From NCBI RefSeq assembly GCF_902489365.1, contig NZ_CABTZR010000007.1, positions 1 through 54,459 on the forward strand: a stretch of DNA of 54,459 nucleotides, in the 5' to 3' direction. Shown here in pieces: positions 25,737 through 34,841 of this stretch. The position numbers and the translations under genes were made by a program. The notes under the pieces are model-generated. The model was not told the origin of the DNA. It saw only the letters and a program-made list of their open reading frames with translations, and ran no database searches. The DNA is from an uncultured Corynebacterium sp. (lineage in GTDB: Bacteria; Actinomycetota; Actinomycetes; Mycobacteriales; Mycobacteriaceae). Numbering within the stretch: the first letter of the stretch is position 1; each line of letters opens with the position of its first letter.

Positions 25737-27525
25737 GACCATCTCGCCCCTCGTGGAACTGTTGCTGCCGTATATCAGCTACCTGATCCCCCTGCCGATC
25801 ATCATCCCGGCCTTGGCTGCCGCGCTGGCGATGCTCTTTGCTCGCAATACCAATGCGCAGCGCCGCATCGCTTTCTTCTCCCTGCTCACGCTCGCCACTG
25901 TGAATGCCGCTCTGATTTTCATCGCGGATACCACCGGCATTCAAACCCTGCAGGTGGGCGGCTGGGACGCCCCGGTGGGCATCACGCTGGTGGCGGACCG
26001 TTTGTCCACGGTCATGCTCTTTACCTCCTCCGTCGTCCTGTTCTCCGTCATGTGGTACGCCATCTCACAGGGCGTGCGCGACGGCACGAAGGACGAGCCG
26101 GTGGCGACCTTCCTGCCCACCTACATGCTGCTGACCATGGGCGTGAACGTGTCCTTCCTGGCCGGTGACTTGTTCAACCTCTATGTGGGCTTCGAGATCT
26201 TCCTCGTGGCCTCCTACGTTCTGCTGACCCTCGGCGCCTCACCGGCGCGCGTGCGGGCCGGCGTGGGCTACGTCATGGTCTCCATGGCGTCCTCACTCAT
26301 CTTCGTGCTGGCTTTGGCCTATGTCTACGCCACGGTGGGCACGATGAACATGGCCCAAATTGGAATCCGGATGGAGGATATCCCGGCGGGCACCCGCTCC
26401 GCAGTTTTCGCCGTGCTGCTCATTGCCTTTGGTATTAAGGCTGCCATCTTCCCTCTCGATGCTTGGCTACCGGACTCCTACCCCACCGCCCCTTCGCTGG
26501 TTACCGCCGTCTTCGCGGGCCTGCTCACCAAGGTTGGTGTCTACGCCATCATCCGCGCGCGCACCTCAATCTTTACCGATGGTGGGCTGGACGGTCTGCT
26601 CATGTGGGTCGCACTGGCCACGATGTTAGTGGGCATTTTGGGTGCTATCGCCCAATCGGATATCAAGCGATTGCTGTCCTTCACGCTGGTCAGCCACATC
26701 GGCTATATGATCTTCGGCGTTGCCCTCGGAACCGCGCAGGGCTTGTCGGGCGCCATCTTCTACGCGGTTCACCACATTTTGGTGCAGACCGCGCTGTTCC
26801 TGGTGGTGGGCCTCATCGAGCGCCAAGCCGGCACCTCCTCGCTGCGACGCTTGGGCTCCCTGATCTACACCGCGCCGCTCATCGCGATTTTGTACTTCAT
26901 CCCGGCCATGAACCTGGGGGGTATCCCGCCCTTCTCCGGATTCCTGGGCAAGATCATGCTGCTCCAAGCCGGCGCGAATGAGGGTTCCTGGCTGTCCTGG
27001 GTCCTCATCGGCGGCGCGGTGATCACCTCCCTGCTGACCCTGTACGTCATGATCCTCGTGTGGGCCAAGGGTTTCCTGCGCGACCGCGGCGATGCACCCG
27101 AGGGCAACCTCGCCATGGTTCGCCCTTCTCCACTGGGTGAAGTCACCGAGTACGTCGAGTTGGAGGAGCGCGATGACGTCGGCCGCGTGCCCTTCGGCAT
27201 GCTGGCGTCTACCTCGCTGCTCGTCATCGCATCGGTATCGATGTCCTTCCTGGCGGGCCCCATTTCCGGTGTCACCACCCGCGCGGCCACCTCGGCGCAG
27301 GATGATTCCATCTACCGTTATGCCGTCCTGGGTAATTCCGCCGAGGACCCGACGCGCCACTTAGACCCCGCTGAACGCTACGAGGAGGGCGCGGATTCGC
27401 GAAAGAACCGGAGCCAGCCCCTCCCGGATCCGGAACCGGTGGCACCGACCACGAGGACGTCGCCAAGCACTACGGCTACACTCTCCACGACCGTGGACGA
27501 CGATGAAAAGGAGGTGTCGCGATGA
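25729..27525 (+). CDS. mrpD: Na+/H+ antiporter subunit D
   Basis: The 598-residue NuoM/NuoN-like proton-channel subunit has about 14 membrane segments. Key features are GDLFNLYVGFEIFLVASYVLL with the essential Glu, AAIFPLDAWLPDSYPTAPS with the Lys-less channel motif, and HILVQTALFL. The C-terminal region (about 530-598) is a polar tail rich in Arg, Pro and Thr. It overlaps mrpC by 8 nt and mrpE by 4 nt. Confidence 0.93.
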   Translation: MSETISPLVELLLPYISYLIPLPIIIPALAAALAMLFARNTNAQRRIAFFSLLTLATVNAALIFIADTTGIQTLQVGGWDAPVGITLVADRLSTVMLFTSSVVLFSVMWYAISQGVRDGTKDEPVATFLPTYMLLTMGVNVSFLAGDLFNLYVGFEIFLVASYVLLTLGASPARVRAGVGYVMVSMASSLIFVLALAYVYATVGTMNMAQIGIRMEDIPAGTRSAVFAVLLIAFGIKAAIFPLDAWLPDSYPTAPSLVTAVFAGLLTKVGVYAIIRARTSIFTDGGLDGLLMWVALATMLVGILGAIAQSDIKRLLSFTLVSHIGYMIFGVALGTAQGLSGAIFYAVHHILVQTALFLVVGLIERQAGTSSLRRLGSLIYTAPLIAILYFIPAMNLGGIPPFSGFLGKIMLLQAGANEGSWLSWVLIGGAVITSLLTLYVMILVWAKGFLRDRGDAPEGNLAMVRPSPLGEVTEYVELEERDDVGRVPFGMLASTSLLVIASVSMSFLAGPISGVTTRAATSAQDDSIYRYAVLGNSAEDPTRHLDPAERYEEGADSRKNRSQPLPDPEPVAPTTRTSPSTTATLSTTVDDDEKEVSR

Positions 27526-28040
27526 GGTTCTCCGGTATTAAGCACCGCTTCCGGCCGTGGTTCATGGTGTGGATCGTCGTCATGTGGTGCATGCTCATGG
27601 GCGAAGTCACCGTAGCGAACCTGGTGGGTGGCCTGCTCGTCAGTCTGTTCATCGTCTTTGCGCTGCCCCTGCCGGCCATGCCCGTGGCGGGGATTTCGGT
27701 GAGCTGGGGCAAACTGATCGTCTTCATGGCGCAGTGGTTTGTGGAGCTGATGGAGGCCTCCATCATGGTCGGCTGGCTGGCGGTGCGCCCGCAGCCGGTG
27801 CCAAAGACGGCAATTGTGAAGCTGCCGATGCGCGTGGAGAACGAGTTCGTTCTCTCGCTGGCGGTCAGCCTCTACAACCTGCAGCCCGGCGGCACGGTCT
27901 CCGATATCGATATTGCCAACCGCATGTTGACCATCCACCTGCTGAACGCCGATTCCGAGGAGGATCTGGAGCGCGAAATCGCGGCCGTACGCAAGCTCGA
28001 GGCCGATATGATTGCCATCTTTGAAAGGAGCCACCCCTGA
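27522..28040 (+). CDS. mrpE: Na+/H+ antiporter subunit E
   Basis: The 172-residue MrpE subunit has two close N-terminal membrane segments (about residues 9-50) and a soluble part with the family features MEASIMVGWLAVRP, VENEFVLSLAVSLYNLQPGG and LTIHLLNADSE. It overlaps mrpD by 4 nt and mrpF by 1 nt. Confidence 0.92.
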   Translation: MRFSGIKHRFRPWFMVWIVVMWCMLMGEVTVANLVGGLLVSLFIVFALPLPAMPVAGISVSWGKLIVFMAQWFVELMEASIMVGWLAVRPQPVPKTAIVKLPMRVENEFVLSLAVSLYNLQPGGTVSDIDIANRMLTIHLLNADSEEDLEREIAAVRKLEADMIAIFERSHP

Positions 28041-28312
28041 TGGATACGGACCTGTATAACATCCTGCTCACCGTGGCCGCCGGCTTCCTCGTGGTGGCAT
28101 TCCTCATCACCACGTGGCGCATCGTCATCGGCCCCAACTCGCTCGACCGCCTCATCGCTATGGACGGGCTCGTGGCCATGTTCCAATGCGCCCTGGCCAC
28201 CTATATCTGCTGGACACTGGACACGACGGTCTCCAACGCGATGATCGTCGTGGCGCTCCTCGGCTTCATCTCCACGGTTTCTGTCACCCGCTTTAGGAAG
28301 AGGGATTCATGA
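28040..28312 (+). CDS. mrpF: Na+/H+ antiporter subunit F
   Basis: The 90-residue MrpF has three membrane segments and the family motif RIVIGPNSLDRLIAMD between the first and second. It overlaps both mrpE (TGATG) and mrpG (ATGA). Confidence 0.93.
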   Translation: MDTDLYNILLTVAAGFLVVAFLITTWRIVIGPNSLDRLIAMDGLVAMFQCALATYICWTLDTTVSNAMIVVALLGFISTVSVTRFRKRDS

Positions 28313-28689
28313 GTTACGCACTTGTTGCCGATGTCCTCTCCATCATCCTCATCCTCGTCGGCTCCATCCTCATCTTGGCTGCCGCAATTGGCGTGGCGCG
28401 CTTTAAGGACACGATGGCGCGCGTGCATGCCATCGCCAAACCACAGACCACAGGGCTCATCTTCACCATCGTGGGCGCGATCATCAAGGTGACGGGTTCG
28501 GAGAGCTTCAGCGTGGCTGAGCGCGGCGACTTGGGCATCTTGGTGCTGCTTGTCCTTTTCGCCATGATCACCAGCCCGGTGACCGCACAAAGAACCACGC
28601 GTATCGCTCGCCGCGAGGGTCTGTACGGCACGCCGGATTCGATGACACGCAACGAGAGCCCGGCCGCGCGTTCGATGCGCCGAAAGTAA
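28309..28689 (+). CDS. mrpG: Na+/H+ antiporter subunit G
   Basis: The 126-residue last subunit of the Mrp complex has three membrane segments with the MrpG signature AAAIGVARFKDTMARVHAIAKPQTTGLI. It ends the six-gene operon. A small CGGCA/TGCCG hairpin near 28695-28710 follows, but it has no T run. Confidence 0.93.
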   Translation: MSYALVADVLSIILILVGSILILAAAIGVARFKDTMARVHAIAKPQTTGLIFTIVGAIIKVTGSESFSVAERGDLGILVLLVLFAMITSPVTAQRTTRIARREGLYGTPDSMTRNESPAARSMRRK

Positions 28690-28777
28690 GGACACGGCAC
28701 CTTTCTGCCGGGAAATGAGGGGACAATAATATAGGCTGCAAAAGGCACTAATAGGTGGTCAGGCGAGGAGAGTCGAC

Positions 28778-30001
28778 GTGAAAAAGCTGCAAGGCGTACC
28801 AACGATGTGTGCTGTCCTCGCACTGGGCATCGCAGTGATGGTGTACAAGATCATCCAGTTCGATGGCCACAAGGCCTTCACCTTCATCCTCCCCTTCGAC
28901 CTCGCCATCTACCGCATGGCCGGCGAAGATCTCAACGCCGGTGGCCTGCTCTACGACGCCCCCTATATCTTTGAATTCCCCTTCACTTACCCACCCTTTG
29001 CGGGCCTGCTGTTCAAGGTCTTGCCGTTCTTCAGCAAGGACGCGCTGACCATTATCTGGCCCTCGCTCATGTTCTTGGCTGTGCTGGCCATCATCATCAT
29101 GATCTTCCGCGAGCGGGGCGTGAAGATGACCCCGGCGGCCGTCCTCATCGCGGTGCTGCTTACCGCGCTGACCCCGGCGAATGAGACGATGCACGGGTCG
29201 CTGTACTACGGGCAGGTCAACGTCTTCCTCATGCTGCTCGTGGCCTTTGACTTCCTGCCCATCAAGCGCCGCCTGCCGGGCGTGGGCATCGGCCTGGCAG
29301 CCGGAATCAAGCTGACCCCGGCGTACATGGGCCTAGCACTGCTCTTTGAGAAGCGCTGGTGGGCCGCCGCGGGTGCGGTGATCACTTTCCTGGTCACGGT
29401 GCTGCTCGGATTCCTCTTCGTGCCTGATGCGATGGTGTTCTGGACCGATGCCATGTTCAACTCCTCGCGTGTGGGCGAGCATGCCAACCCCGGGGCGAAG
29501 TCGCTGCGCTCGCTCATGTTCCGCGAGCTCGGCATCGACGGCGGCATCTGGTGGATCTTGGCGGTCATCGTGGTCTTCGCGCTGACCTGCCTGGCGCTGC
29601 GCACCGCCTACCTGCGCGGCAACCGCTCGGCTGCCTTCGCGCTGACGGGCCTGAGCACCTGCTTGGTCTCCCCCTTCTCGTGGTACCACCACTTTGTGTG
29701 GACCATCCCCTTCATCGTCATGGTCTTCGTCTCGGTTAACCAGGCGGTGAGCTCGCGTGTGTCCGGCAAGGGCGGTGAGCAGCTCGCGGGCCTCGCCTCC
29801 GTAGCGGCCTTGTTCGTGCTCTCGCTGCCCTTCATGTCGGTGCCCGTGTGGTTCACCATGTCCTCAGCCAACCTCGACGCAATCCGGTCCTTCCAACCGT
29901 GGGCGACCTCGCTGTGGACGCTGTCCTGCCTAGCCTTCATCGTGGTCTACGCCGTGTGGGGCTTCATCGCACCGCGCAAGCGCGCAGCGGAAAAGAGCTA
30001 A
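28778..30001 (+). CDS. GT87-family (DUF2029) polyprenyl-phosphomannose-dependent mannosyltransferase-like protein
   Basis: The 407-residue polytopic membrane protein has about ten hydrophobic segments. The first-loop region is DLAIYRMAGEDLNAGGLLYD, a GT-C pattern with the acidic residue expected in the active site. Further family features are TYPPFAGLLF, YGQVNVFLMLL and GIGLAAGIKLTPAY. In corynebacteria and mycobacteria such enzymes extend lipomannan and lipoarabinomannan (MptC-type) from polyprenyl-phosphomannose on the outer face of the membrane. Which member this is cannot be told. GAGGAG lies 7 nt before the GTG start. A TAATAT box near 28727-28732 could be its -10. Confidence 0.85.
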   Translation: MKKLQGVPTMCAVLALGIAVMVYKIIQFDGHKAFTFILPFDLAIYRMAGEDLNAGGLLYDAPYIFEFPFTYPPFAGLLFKVLPFFSKDALTIIWPSLMFLAVLAIIIMIFRERGVKMTPAAVLIAVLLTALTPANETMHGSLYYGQVNVFLMLLVAFDFLPIKRRLPGVGIGLAAGIKLTPAYMGLALLFEKRWWAAAGAVITFLVTVLLGFLFVPDAMVFWTDAMFNSSRVGEHANPGAKSLRSLMFRELGIDGGIWWILAVIVVFALTCLALRTAYLRGNRSAAFALTGLSTCLVSPFSWYHHFVWTIPFIVMVFVSVNQAVSSRVSGKGGEQLAGLASVAALFVLSLPFMSVPVWFTMSSANLDAIRSFQPWATSLWTLSCLAFIVVYAVWGFIAPRKRAAEKS

Positions 30002-30005
30002 GGGT

Positions 30006-30065
30006 CGGTTCGATCAATTAAGGGGGCCAAACCCGGCTGTTTTGGTGCACTATTTGATCGAAACG
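30006..30065. repeat. Palindromic repeat, copy E
   Basis: CGGTTCGATCAA (30006-30017) pairs at 11 of 12 positions with TTGATCGAAACG (30054-30065). Inner AAGGGGGCC is shared with copy B. It starts 4 nt after the GT87 stop and may serve as its terminator. Confidence 0.75.
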
Positions 30066-30094
30066 TCATCTTTGGGCGAGACAGCTTCCCAAAA

Positions 30095-30160
30095 GTACGA
30101 ATCGATCAATTAAGCCCCTGAAAACCACCAGTTTTCGGGCCTTAATTGATCGTTCGGCAC
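30095..30160. repeat. Palindromic repeat, copy F
   Basis: CGATCAATTAAG (30103-30114) pairs perfectly with CTTAATTGATCG (30141-30152), and GAAAAC/GTTTTC forms the top of the stem (30120-30125 with 30131-30136). The outer GTAC/GCAC ends complete about 66 nt. It lies 29 nt after copy E and abuts the stop of the YbdK-like gene. Confidence 0.8.
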
Positions 30161-31291
30161 TTACTCCAGCCGCTCCATCTCATCCGCGGTGGCCTCAACC
30201 ACCTTCTGCCAGCTGCCGGTCTCCTGGTACAAACGGCGCTGGCGCTCATAGCCCGCCCCGCCGTCGATGATCTCCTGCACCAGCTGCAGCTCCGGAGCGC
30301 AGCCCAGCTCTTCCGAGAGCGGGGCTAGCTCCACCAAGAGATCCGCCAGCTCATCCTTGATCCAGCGCTCATCGGTGTCGCGCGAGGTGATGACCAGCGC
30401 GTCCATGCCATAGCGCGCGCCGCGCCACTTGTTCTCCGCCACGTGCCACGGCTGCAGCGTGGGCAGCTTTTCGCCCGCATCGATCATGCGATCATAGTGC
30501 ACCACGAGGCAGTGCGTGAGCGCCACGATGGCGGAGAGCTCGCGGAGGTTGGAGGCGGCGTCGGAAATGCGCACCTCCACCGTGCCCCACTTGGAGGCCG
30601 GTCGGACGTCGAAGTGCATCGAGCCCGTGTGGTTGATAACTCCCGAAATGGCCTGGTCCCGCATGTAGGACTGCCACTGCTCCCAGTTCTCAAACTGGTA
30701 GGGCATGCCGGCGGTGGGCAGCTGTTGGTAGAGCATCGTGCGGTTGGAGGCATAGCCGGTATCGAGCCCCTCCCACCCCGGCGAGCAGGCGGAAATGGCC
30801 AGCAGGTGGGGGTACTTGGTCATCAGCGCATTAATGATGGGCCACACGCGGTCCTCGTGGCTAATGCCGACGTGCACGTGCGTGCCCCACAGCAGCATCT
30901 GCTGCCCCCAATATTGGGTGCGGTTGATAATTTCGGAGTAGCTCTCCTTGTTGGAGACGGGGTTGTGCCGGAAGTCGGTAAAAGGGTGCCCACCCGAGGC
31001 CCACAGGCGCACGCCCAAGGAATCGGCCGCCTCACGCACTGCGCTGAGCGACGCTCGCAGGTCCCCCATCGCCTCCGGCACCGTCCGGCACACCCCGGTC
31101 ACCAGCTCCACCGTGTTTTGGAGGAATTCTTTTTCCAGGTGGATGTCGGGATGAGCGGCATGCACGCGGTCAATGAGTTCAGCGCCGCGCGGCACGAGAT
31201 CCCAGGTCGCTGGATCAACGAGGGCAACTTCCCACTCAACACCCAGCGTGGGCTCGGGCGAGCGGGCGAAGTTCTCTTCCGGAATATTCAC
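30161..31291 (-). CDS. YbdK-type carboxylate-amine ligase (GCS2 family, glutamate-cysteine ligase-like)
   Basis: The 376-residue ATP-dependent ligase belongs to the GCS2 fold. GVEWEVALVD supplies metal-binding Glu residues, EKEFLQNTVELVTGVC follows, and TQYWGQQMLLWGTHVHVGI and TVEVRISDA are typical of YbdK. The family shows weak glutamate-cysteine ligase activity in vitro; corynebacteria use mycothiol, so a glutathione role is doubtful. The start is the GTG at 31291; TAGGAT (31298-31303, minus strand) ends 6 nt before it and no ribosome-binding site is seen, suggesting a leaderless mRNA. Confidence 0.87.
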   Translation of the reverse strand: MNIPEENFARSPEPTLGVEWEVALVDPATWDLVPRGAELIDRVHAAHPDIHLEKEFLQNTVELVTGVCRTVPEAMGDLRASLSAVREAADSLGVRLWASGGHPFTDFRHNPVSNKESYSEIINRTQYWGQQMLLWGTHVHVGISHEDRVWPIINALMTKYPHLLAISACSPGWEGLDTGYASNRTMLYQQLPTAGMPYQFENWEQWQSYMRDQAISGVINHTGSMHFDVRPASKWGTVEVRISDAASNLRELSAIVALTHCLVVHYDRMIDAGEKLPTLQPWHVAENKWRGARYGMDALVITSRDTDERWIKDELADLLVELAPLSEELGCAPELQLVQEIIDGGAGYERQRRLYQETGSWQKVVEATADEMERLE

Positions 31292-31339
31292 CCATTCATC
31301 CTATCCGTCGGGCGGATGAATTTAATAAGATTTTATTCC

Positions 31340-32110
31340 CTAGGCTTGAGGAACCGCGAGGACAACCACGACGGCATCGCCCTTGGTGTAGTCCCCGGTC
31401 AGCTCGGCCGGGTACGGGGCAATCGCTTCCGCCGGCACGTTGGCACCGTAGTACTGGGCGGCAACTTCCTTGGCGAGGCTCTCGGCAGCCGCATCGCCCT
31501 CCGGGAAGTAGACGGTGGTCTTCGGAGCCACGAGGACGTCGCCGCTGATATTGCCCACCTCGGCGACGTGGAATTGCTGGGACTTCAGGCGCTCGGCCTC
31601 ATCGGCAGCGAAGTTGGCGCGACCTGAGTTGTTGTACACGTTGACAGGGATCTCCGCCTGGGCACGGTCGGGGCTACCTGCGACAGCGCCCTCCTCAGCG
31701 TTGTCGTCCGGGGCAGCGTCACGCTCGGCTTCTGCATCGCCGTCTGCGCCGGCCTCGGCTTCAGCACCGGCAGCATCCGACTCCTCGCGGTTCTTGTCCG
31801 CCTCCCCTTCCGCGCCACCGGCGGCAGCACCGTCGCCCTCGGCGCCGCCAGTGGCGGGCCCGGATACGACAGCATCGTTGCCAGCCGGTGCGTTCTGCGC
31901 GGTGTCCTCCGACTTATCAGAGGTCATGGCGTAAAGCGCCCACATGCCGAGCATCACGGCAACGGCGATAAGCACCATGGCGACCCCGCGCAGGGGAAGC
32001 TTGCTGGCAGGAGCTGCAGCGGCGGCCGGGGCGGCAGCCGAGTCGGAATCGGCGGCGTGGCGCGCGTGGTCAGCGGACGAGGCAGTGTTTTCCGGATTCA
32101 CATTAGTCAC
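31340..32110 (-). CDS. Membrane protein with LytR_C domain
   Basis: The 256-residue protein has a short cytoplasmic Ala-rich N-terminus and one membrane helix (PLRGVAMVLIAVAVMLGMWAL). A long Ala/Gly/Glu/Asp-rich low-complexity spacer follows, then a C-terminal LytR_C domain (EIPVNVYNNSGRANFAADEAERL to the end). LytR_C domains occur at the end of LytR-CpsA-Psr cell-wall ligases but here there is no ligase domain, so it may be a wall-associated partner. The start is taken as the GTG at 32110 (VTNVNPEN); the frame upstream is Arg/Pro-rich and unlikely to be coding. Confidence 0.78.
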   Translation of the reverse strand: MTNVNPENTASSADHARHAADSDSAAAPAAAAAPASKLPLRGVAMVLIAVAVMLGMWALYAMTSDKSEDTAQNAPAGNDAVVSGPATGGAEGDGAAAGGAEGEADKNREESDAAGAEAEAGADGDAEAERDAAPDDNAEEGAVAGSPDRAQAEIPVNVYNNSGRANFAADEAERLKSQQFHVAEVGNISGDVLVAPKTTVYFPEGDAAAESLAKEVAAQYYGANVPAEAIAPYPAELTGDYTKGDAVVVVLAVPQA

Positions 32111-32136
32111 ACTGGCAACTTTAGTATCTGGATCGC

Positions 32137-32391
32137 TCAGTCTGGGGCATTGCTGCGCGCGGCGCGCCGGACGTCGTCGCGGACGTCGCGAAGCCTGCGT
32201 AGACGGGTGACCAACAGCGGGTAGGAGGCGTGCGCCGCGGGGTCGTCCAGGAGCACGTTGAGGCGCTGGTGATAGCGCACCGGAGTGATGTCCAGGTGCG
32301 TGCGGATGGCCTCCTCCTTGGCGCCGATATCGCGCGGGGCGTGGGACTCGAACTCCAAAATCGCGGCGTCTAGGTCTGACAGGGAATGCAT
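32137..32391 (-). CDS. DUF3263 family protein
   Basis: The 84-residue actinobacterial protein has the DUF3263 pattern: LSDLDAAILEFESHAPRDIGAKEEAI, then ITPVRYHQRLNVLLDDP and a basic C-terminus. The spacing resembles a small helix-turn-helix DNA-binding protein, but function is unknown. The ATG at 32391 is only 16 bp from the divergent def start. A TACAGT box (32398-32403, minus strand) lies 6 nt before it. Confidence 0.85.
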   Translation of the reverse strand: MHSLSDLDAAILEFESHAPRDIGAKEEAIRTHLDITPVRYHQRLNVLLDDPAAHASYPLLVTRLRRLRDVRDDVRRAARSNAPD

Positions 32392-32394
32392 GCT

Positions 32395-32403
32395 TAGACT
32401 GTA
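32395..32403. promoter_or_regulatory. Overlapping divergent -10 boxes of def and the DUF3263 gene
   Basis: TAGACT at 32395-32400 (plus) and TACAGT at 32398-32403 (minus) share 3 bp. They lie 7 and 6 nt before the two divergent ATG codons. Both transcripts would be leaderless, and each -35 would fall inside the other gene. Confidence 0.5.
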
Positions 32404-32407
32404 TGCC

Positions 32408-33022
32408 ATGACTATTCGTCCCATCGTTATCCACGGCGACCCGGTCCTCCACAATCCCACCGAGCCGGTCACCGAAGCCATCGACTCCCCCGAGCTACAG
32501 GAGCTCATCGCGGACATGCACGAAACCATGGATGCCGCGCACGGAGTTGGCCTGGCCGCTAACCAGATCGGCGTGAACAAGCGCCTCTTTGTCTACCACT
32601 GCCCCGACACCGACGGGCCCAATGGCACCGAGCTTGCCGACGGCGGCATGCGCCGCGGCTGCGTCATCAACCCGGTGCTGGAAACCTCCGAGATTCCGGA
32701 AACCATGCCGGCTGACGACGGCTCCGAGGACGAAGGCTGCCTCTCCGTTCCGGGCGAGGGCTTCCCCACCGGCCGCGCCGACTGGGCCCGCGTGACCGGT
32801 AAAAACGAAAAGGGCGAGGACATCTCCATCGAAGGCTACGGCTTCTTCGCGCGCATGCTGCAGCACGAAACCGGCCACCTCGACGGCTTCGTCTACACCG
32901 ACGTGCTCACCGGCCGCTACAAGCGCCAGGCCAAGAAGGCCATTAAGCGTAATGGCTGGACCGAGGCCGGGCTTACCTGGCTGCCGGGCGAGGACGAGGA
33001 CCCCTTCGGGCACGACGACTAA
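32408..33022 (+). CDS. def: Peptide deformylase
   Basis: The 204-residue enzyme removes the formyl group from nascent proteins. All three motifs are intact: GVGLAANQIG (46-55), EGCLS (109-113, metal-binding Cys111) and QHETGHLDG (152-160, His153, Glu154, His157). An insert of about 15 residues between the first and second motifs is common in actinobacterial enzymes. The ATG at 32408 is chosen because the TAGACT box precedes it by 7 nt. The stop overlaps the next start (TAATG). Confidence 0.96.
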   Translation: MTIRPIVIHGDPVLHNPTEPVTEAIDSPELQELIADMHETMDAAHGVGLAANQIGVNKRLFVYHCPDTDGPNGTELADGGMRRGCVINPVLETSEIPETMPADDGSEDEGCLSVPGEGFPTGRADWARVTGKNEKGEDISIEGYGFFARMLQHETGHLDGFVYTDVLTGRYKRQAKKAIKRNGWTEAGLTWLPGEDEDPFGHDD

Positions 33023-34020
33023 TGTCCCGCATCTTCCGCTCCGATGACGTCTCCGTGGGCGAGCGCGTGGTAGCCCGGCGCGATTTCGGCGGCGTGCACA
33101 GCGATGTCATCGGCCACGTGCTCAGCCTGGATCCGCTGCTCATCCGCCCGCAAGAGGTTGGCGGCTACCCGTCTTCGCTCGACGCGGTGGAGATTCCGCC
33201 GGAGCAGCTCAAGATTATTAAGCGCCTCTCGCCGCGCACGGTCCGCAACTCCGATATCCGGGCCGTCGAGGTGGCCACCGCGGCCGCCTTCCCCGGCAAG
33301 GAGCACACGTGGACCTCGGATGGCCAGTGGCTCATGCGCGCTGGCGACGGCGTGACCGGCCGCTCTAATTCGGCGATCCCGCTCGGCCCTTCCGCAGGTT
33401 TCCTCCCGGTGCCGATGGAGGAGATCGAAGCGTTTTATGCCCGCCACGATCTGCCCGTGTGCCTGGCCATTCCGGAGCGCATCGGCGCCTCCGCGGAGAA
33501 GCTGCTGGCAGCAGACCCCAAAGCATGGGAGCTCGAACCGGAAATCCTCGTGATGGTGCGCGATTTGGCAGATCTCCCCACCCCGGGGGACGTCAGCTTC
33601 CGCATCGACGAACAGCCCGATTCCGAGTGGCTCGACCTCTACCACTTCCGCGGCCAGGCCCTGCCGCCGTTGGCCCTGGAATACCTGCGCAGCCGCATCG
33701 ACGGGACGATGGGCTTTGGGCGCCTGCTCTCCCCGACGGGTGAGACCATCGCGATTACGCGGGGCACGCTCACCGAATCCGGCGACGGCACCGTGTGGCT
33801 GGGCTATTCCGCCGTGGAGGTCGCCGAAGGTTGGCGCCGCAAGGGACTAGGAACCGCGCTCGGCGCGCACATGCTGGCCTGGGGCAAAGCCCAGGGTGCT
33901 GAGAAGGCCTACCTGCAGGTCGTGGCAGGTAACACGGCCGGGATTCGGCTCTATGAGAAGCTCGGCTTCCTAGAGCAGCACCGCCACCGTTACGCCCGCC
34001 GACTACCTCAAGTACCCTAA
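33022..34020 (+). CDS. GNAT acetyltransferase, N-acetylglutamate synthase of the CG3035 type
   Basis: The 332-residue protein has a C-terminal GNAT domain (about 200-330) with the acetyl-CoA loop VAEGWRRKGLGTALG and the closing GNTAGIRLYEKLGF. The N-terminal 190 residues are specific to this family. In C. glutamicum cg3035, located beside xthA, was reported to supply N-acetylglutamate for arginine synthesis; the same neighbourhood here supports orthology. It is coupled to def through TAATG, and xthA starts 5 nt after its stop. Confidence 0.8.
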   Translation: MSRIFRSDDVSVGERVVARRDFGGVHSDVIGHVLSLDPLLIRPQEVGGYPSSLDAVEIPPEQLKIIKRLSPRTVRNSDIRAVEVATAAAFPGKEHTWTSDGQWLMRAGDGVTGRSNSAIPLGPSAGFLPVPMEEIEAFYARHDLPVCLAIPERIGASAEKLLAADPKAWELEPEILVMVRDLADLPTPGDVSFRIDEQPDSEWLDLYHFRGQALPPLALEYLRSRIDGTMGFGRLLSPTGETIAITRGTLTESGDGTVWLGYSAVEVAEGWRRKGLGTALGAHMLAWGKAQGAEKAYLQVVAGNTAGIRLYEKLGFLEQHRHRYARRLPQVP

Positions 34021-34025
34021 ACCAC

Positions 34026-34835
34026 ATGCGCATCGCTACCTGGAACATCAACTCCGTCCGCACCCGCGCCCAGCGCGCGGTGGACTTGCTGGCCAAACAC
34101 GACATCGACGTGCTCTGCCTGCAAGAAACCAAGGTGGCGGATGCGAAGTTCCCCCGCGAGCCTTTCGAGGAGGCCGGCTACCACGTCACCTGCCACGGCC
34201 TGAACCAGTGGAATGGCGTGGCCATCCTATCCAAGGAAGAACCGGAGGAGGTCCAGACCTTCTTCCCTGCTCAGCCGGGTTTCCACAAGGACCCCGCCAA
34301 GGAACAAAAGCGCGAGGCCCGGGCGGTCTCAGCCCGCATTCGCGGGGTTGAGATCTGGTCCCTCTATGTTCCCAATGGCCGTGAGATTACGGACCGGCAC
34401 TTCGATTACAAGCTGGATTTTCTCTACTCCTTGGCTCGCTATGTGGAAACCCGCGCGCAATCGAAGCTACTGCTCACGGGCGATTTCAACATCGCTCCAC
34501 GGGATGAGGACGTCTGGGATATCTCTCTTTTCCGCGGCAAGACGCACGTCACTGAGCCCGAGCGTGCGGCTTTCCAAATGCTTCAGGAGGCCGGGCTGCA
34601 GGAGGTCACGCGCCGTTTCACCGAAGAGGAGCGCTGGACTTATTTTGATTACAAGTCCCTGCGTTTCCAGAAGAACGAGGGCATGCGCATCGACTTCCAA
34701 CTGGCCAGCGAGCCACTAGCGCGCCTCGTCCAGGGCGCCCAGGTGGACATGGTGGAGCGCGCCGGTGACAAGACCTCCGACCACGTCCCGCTGATCGCGG
34801 ATTTCGATGTCCCTGATTTTGCGTCAGTGCGCTAG
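34026..34835 (+). CDS. xthA: Exodeoxyribonuclease III
   Basis: The 269-residue AP endonuclease/3' exonuclease of base-excision repair has MRIATWNINSVRTR with Asn7, LCLQETK with metal-binding Glu34, GDFNIAP and the catalytic SDHVPLIADFD near the end. TACCCT (34013-34018) lies 7 nt before the ATG and there is no Shine-Dalgarno sequence. It may therefore have its own leaderless transcript besides read-through from the acetyltransferase gene. Confidence 0.95.
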   Translation: MRIATWNINSVRTRAQRAVDLLAKHDIDVLCLQETKVADAKFPREPFEEAGYHVTCHGLNQWNGVAILSKEEPEEVQTFFPAQPGFHKDPAKEQKREARAVSARIRGVEIWSLYVPNGREITDRHFDYKLDFLYSLARYVETRAQSKLLLTGDFNIAPRDEDVWDISLFRGKTHVTEPERAAFQMLQEAGLQEVTRRFTEEERWTYFDYKSLRFQKNEGMRIDFQLASEPLARLVQGAQVDMVERAGDKTSDHVPLIADFDVPDFASVR

Positions 34836-34841
34836 CCTGCC

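Noticed and set aside
30443..31627. A 394-codon plus-strand frame opposite the YbdK-like gene
   Set aside because: It is antisense to a gene with clear family motifs, spans its promoter, and shows no domain of its own.
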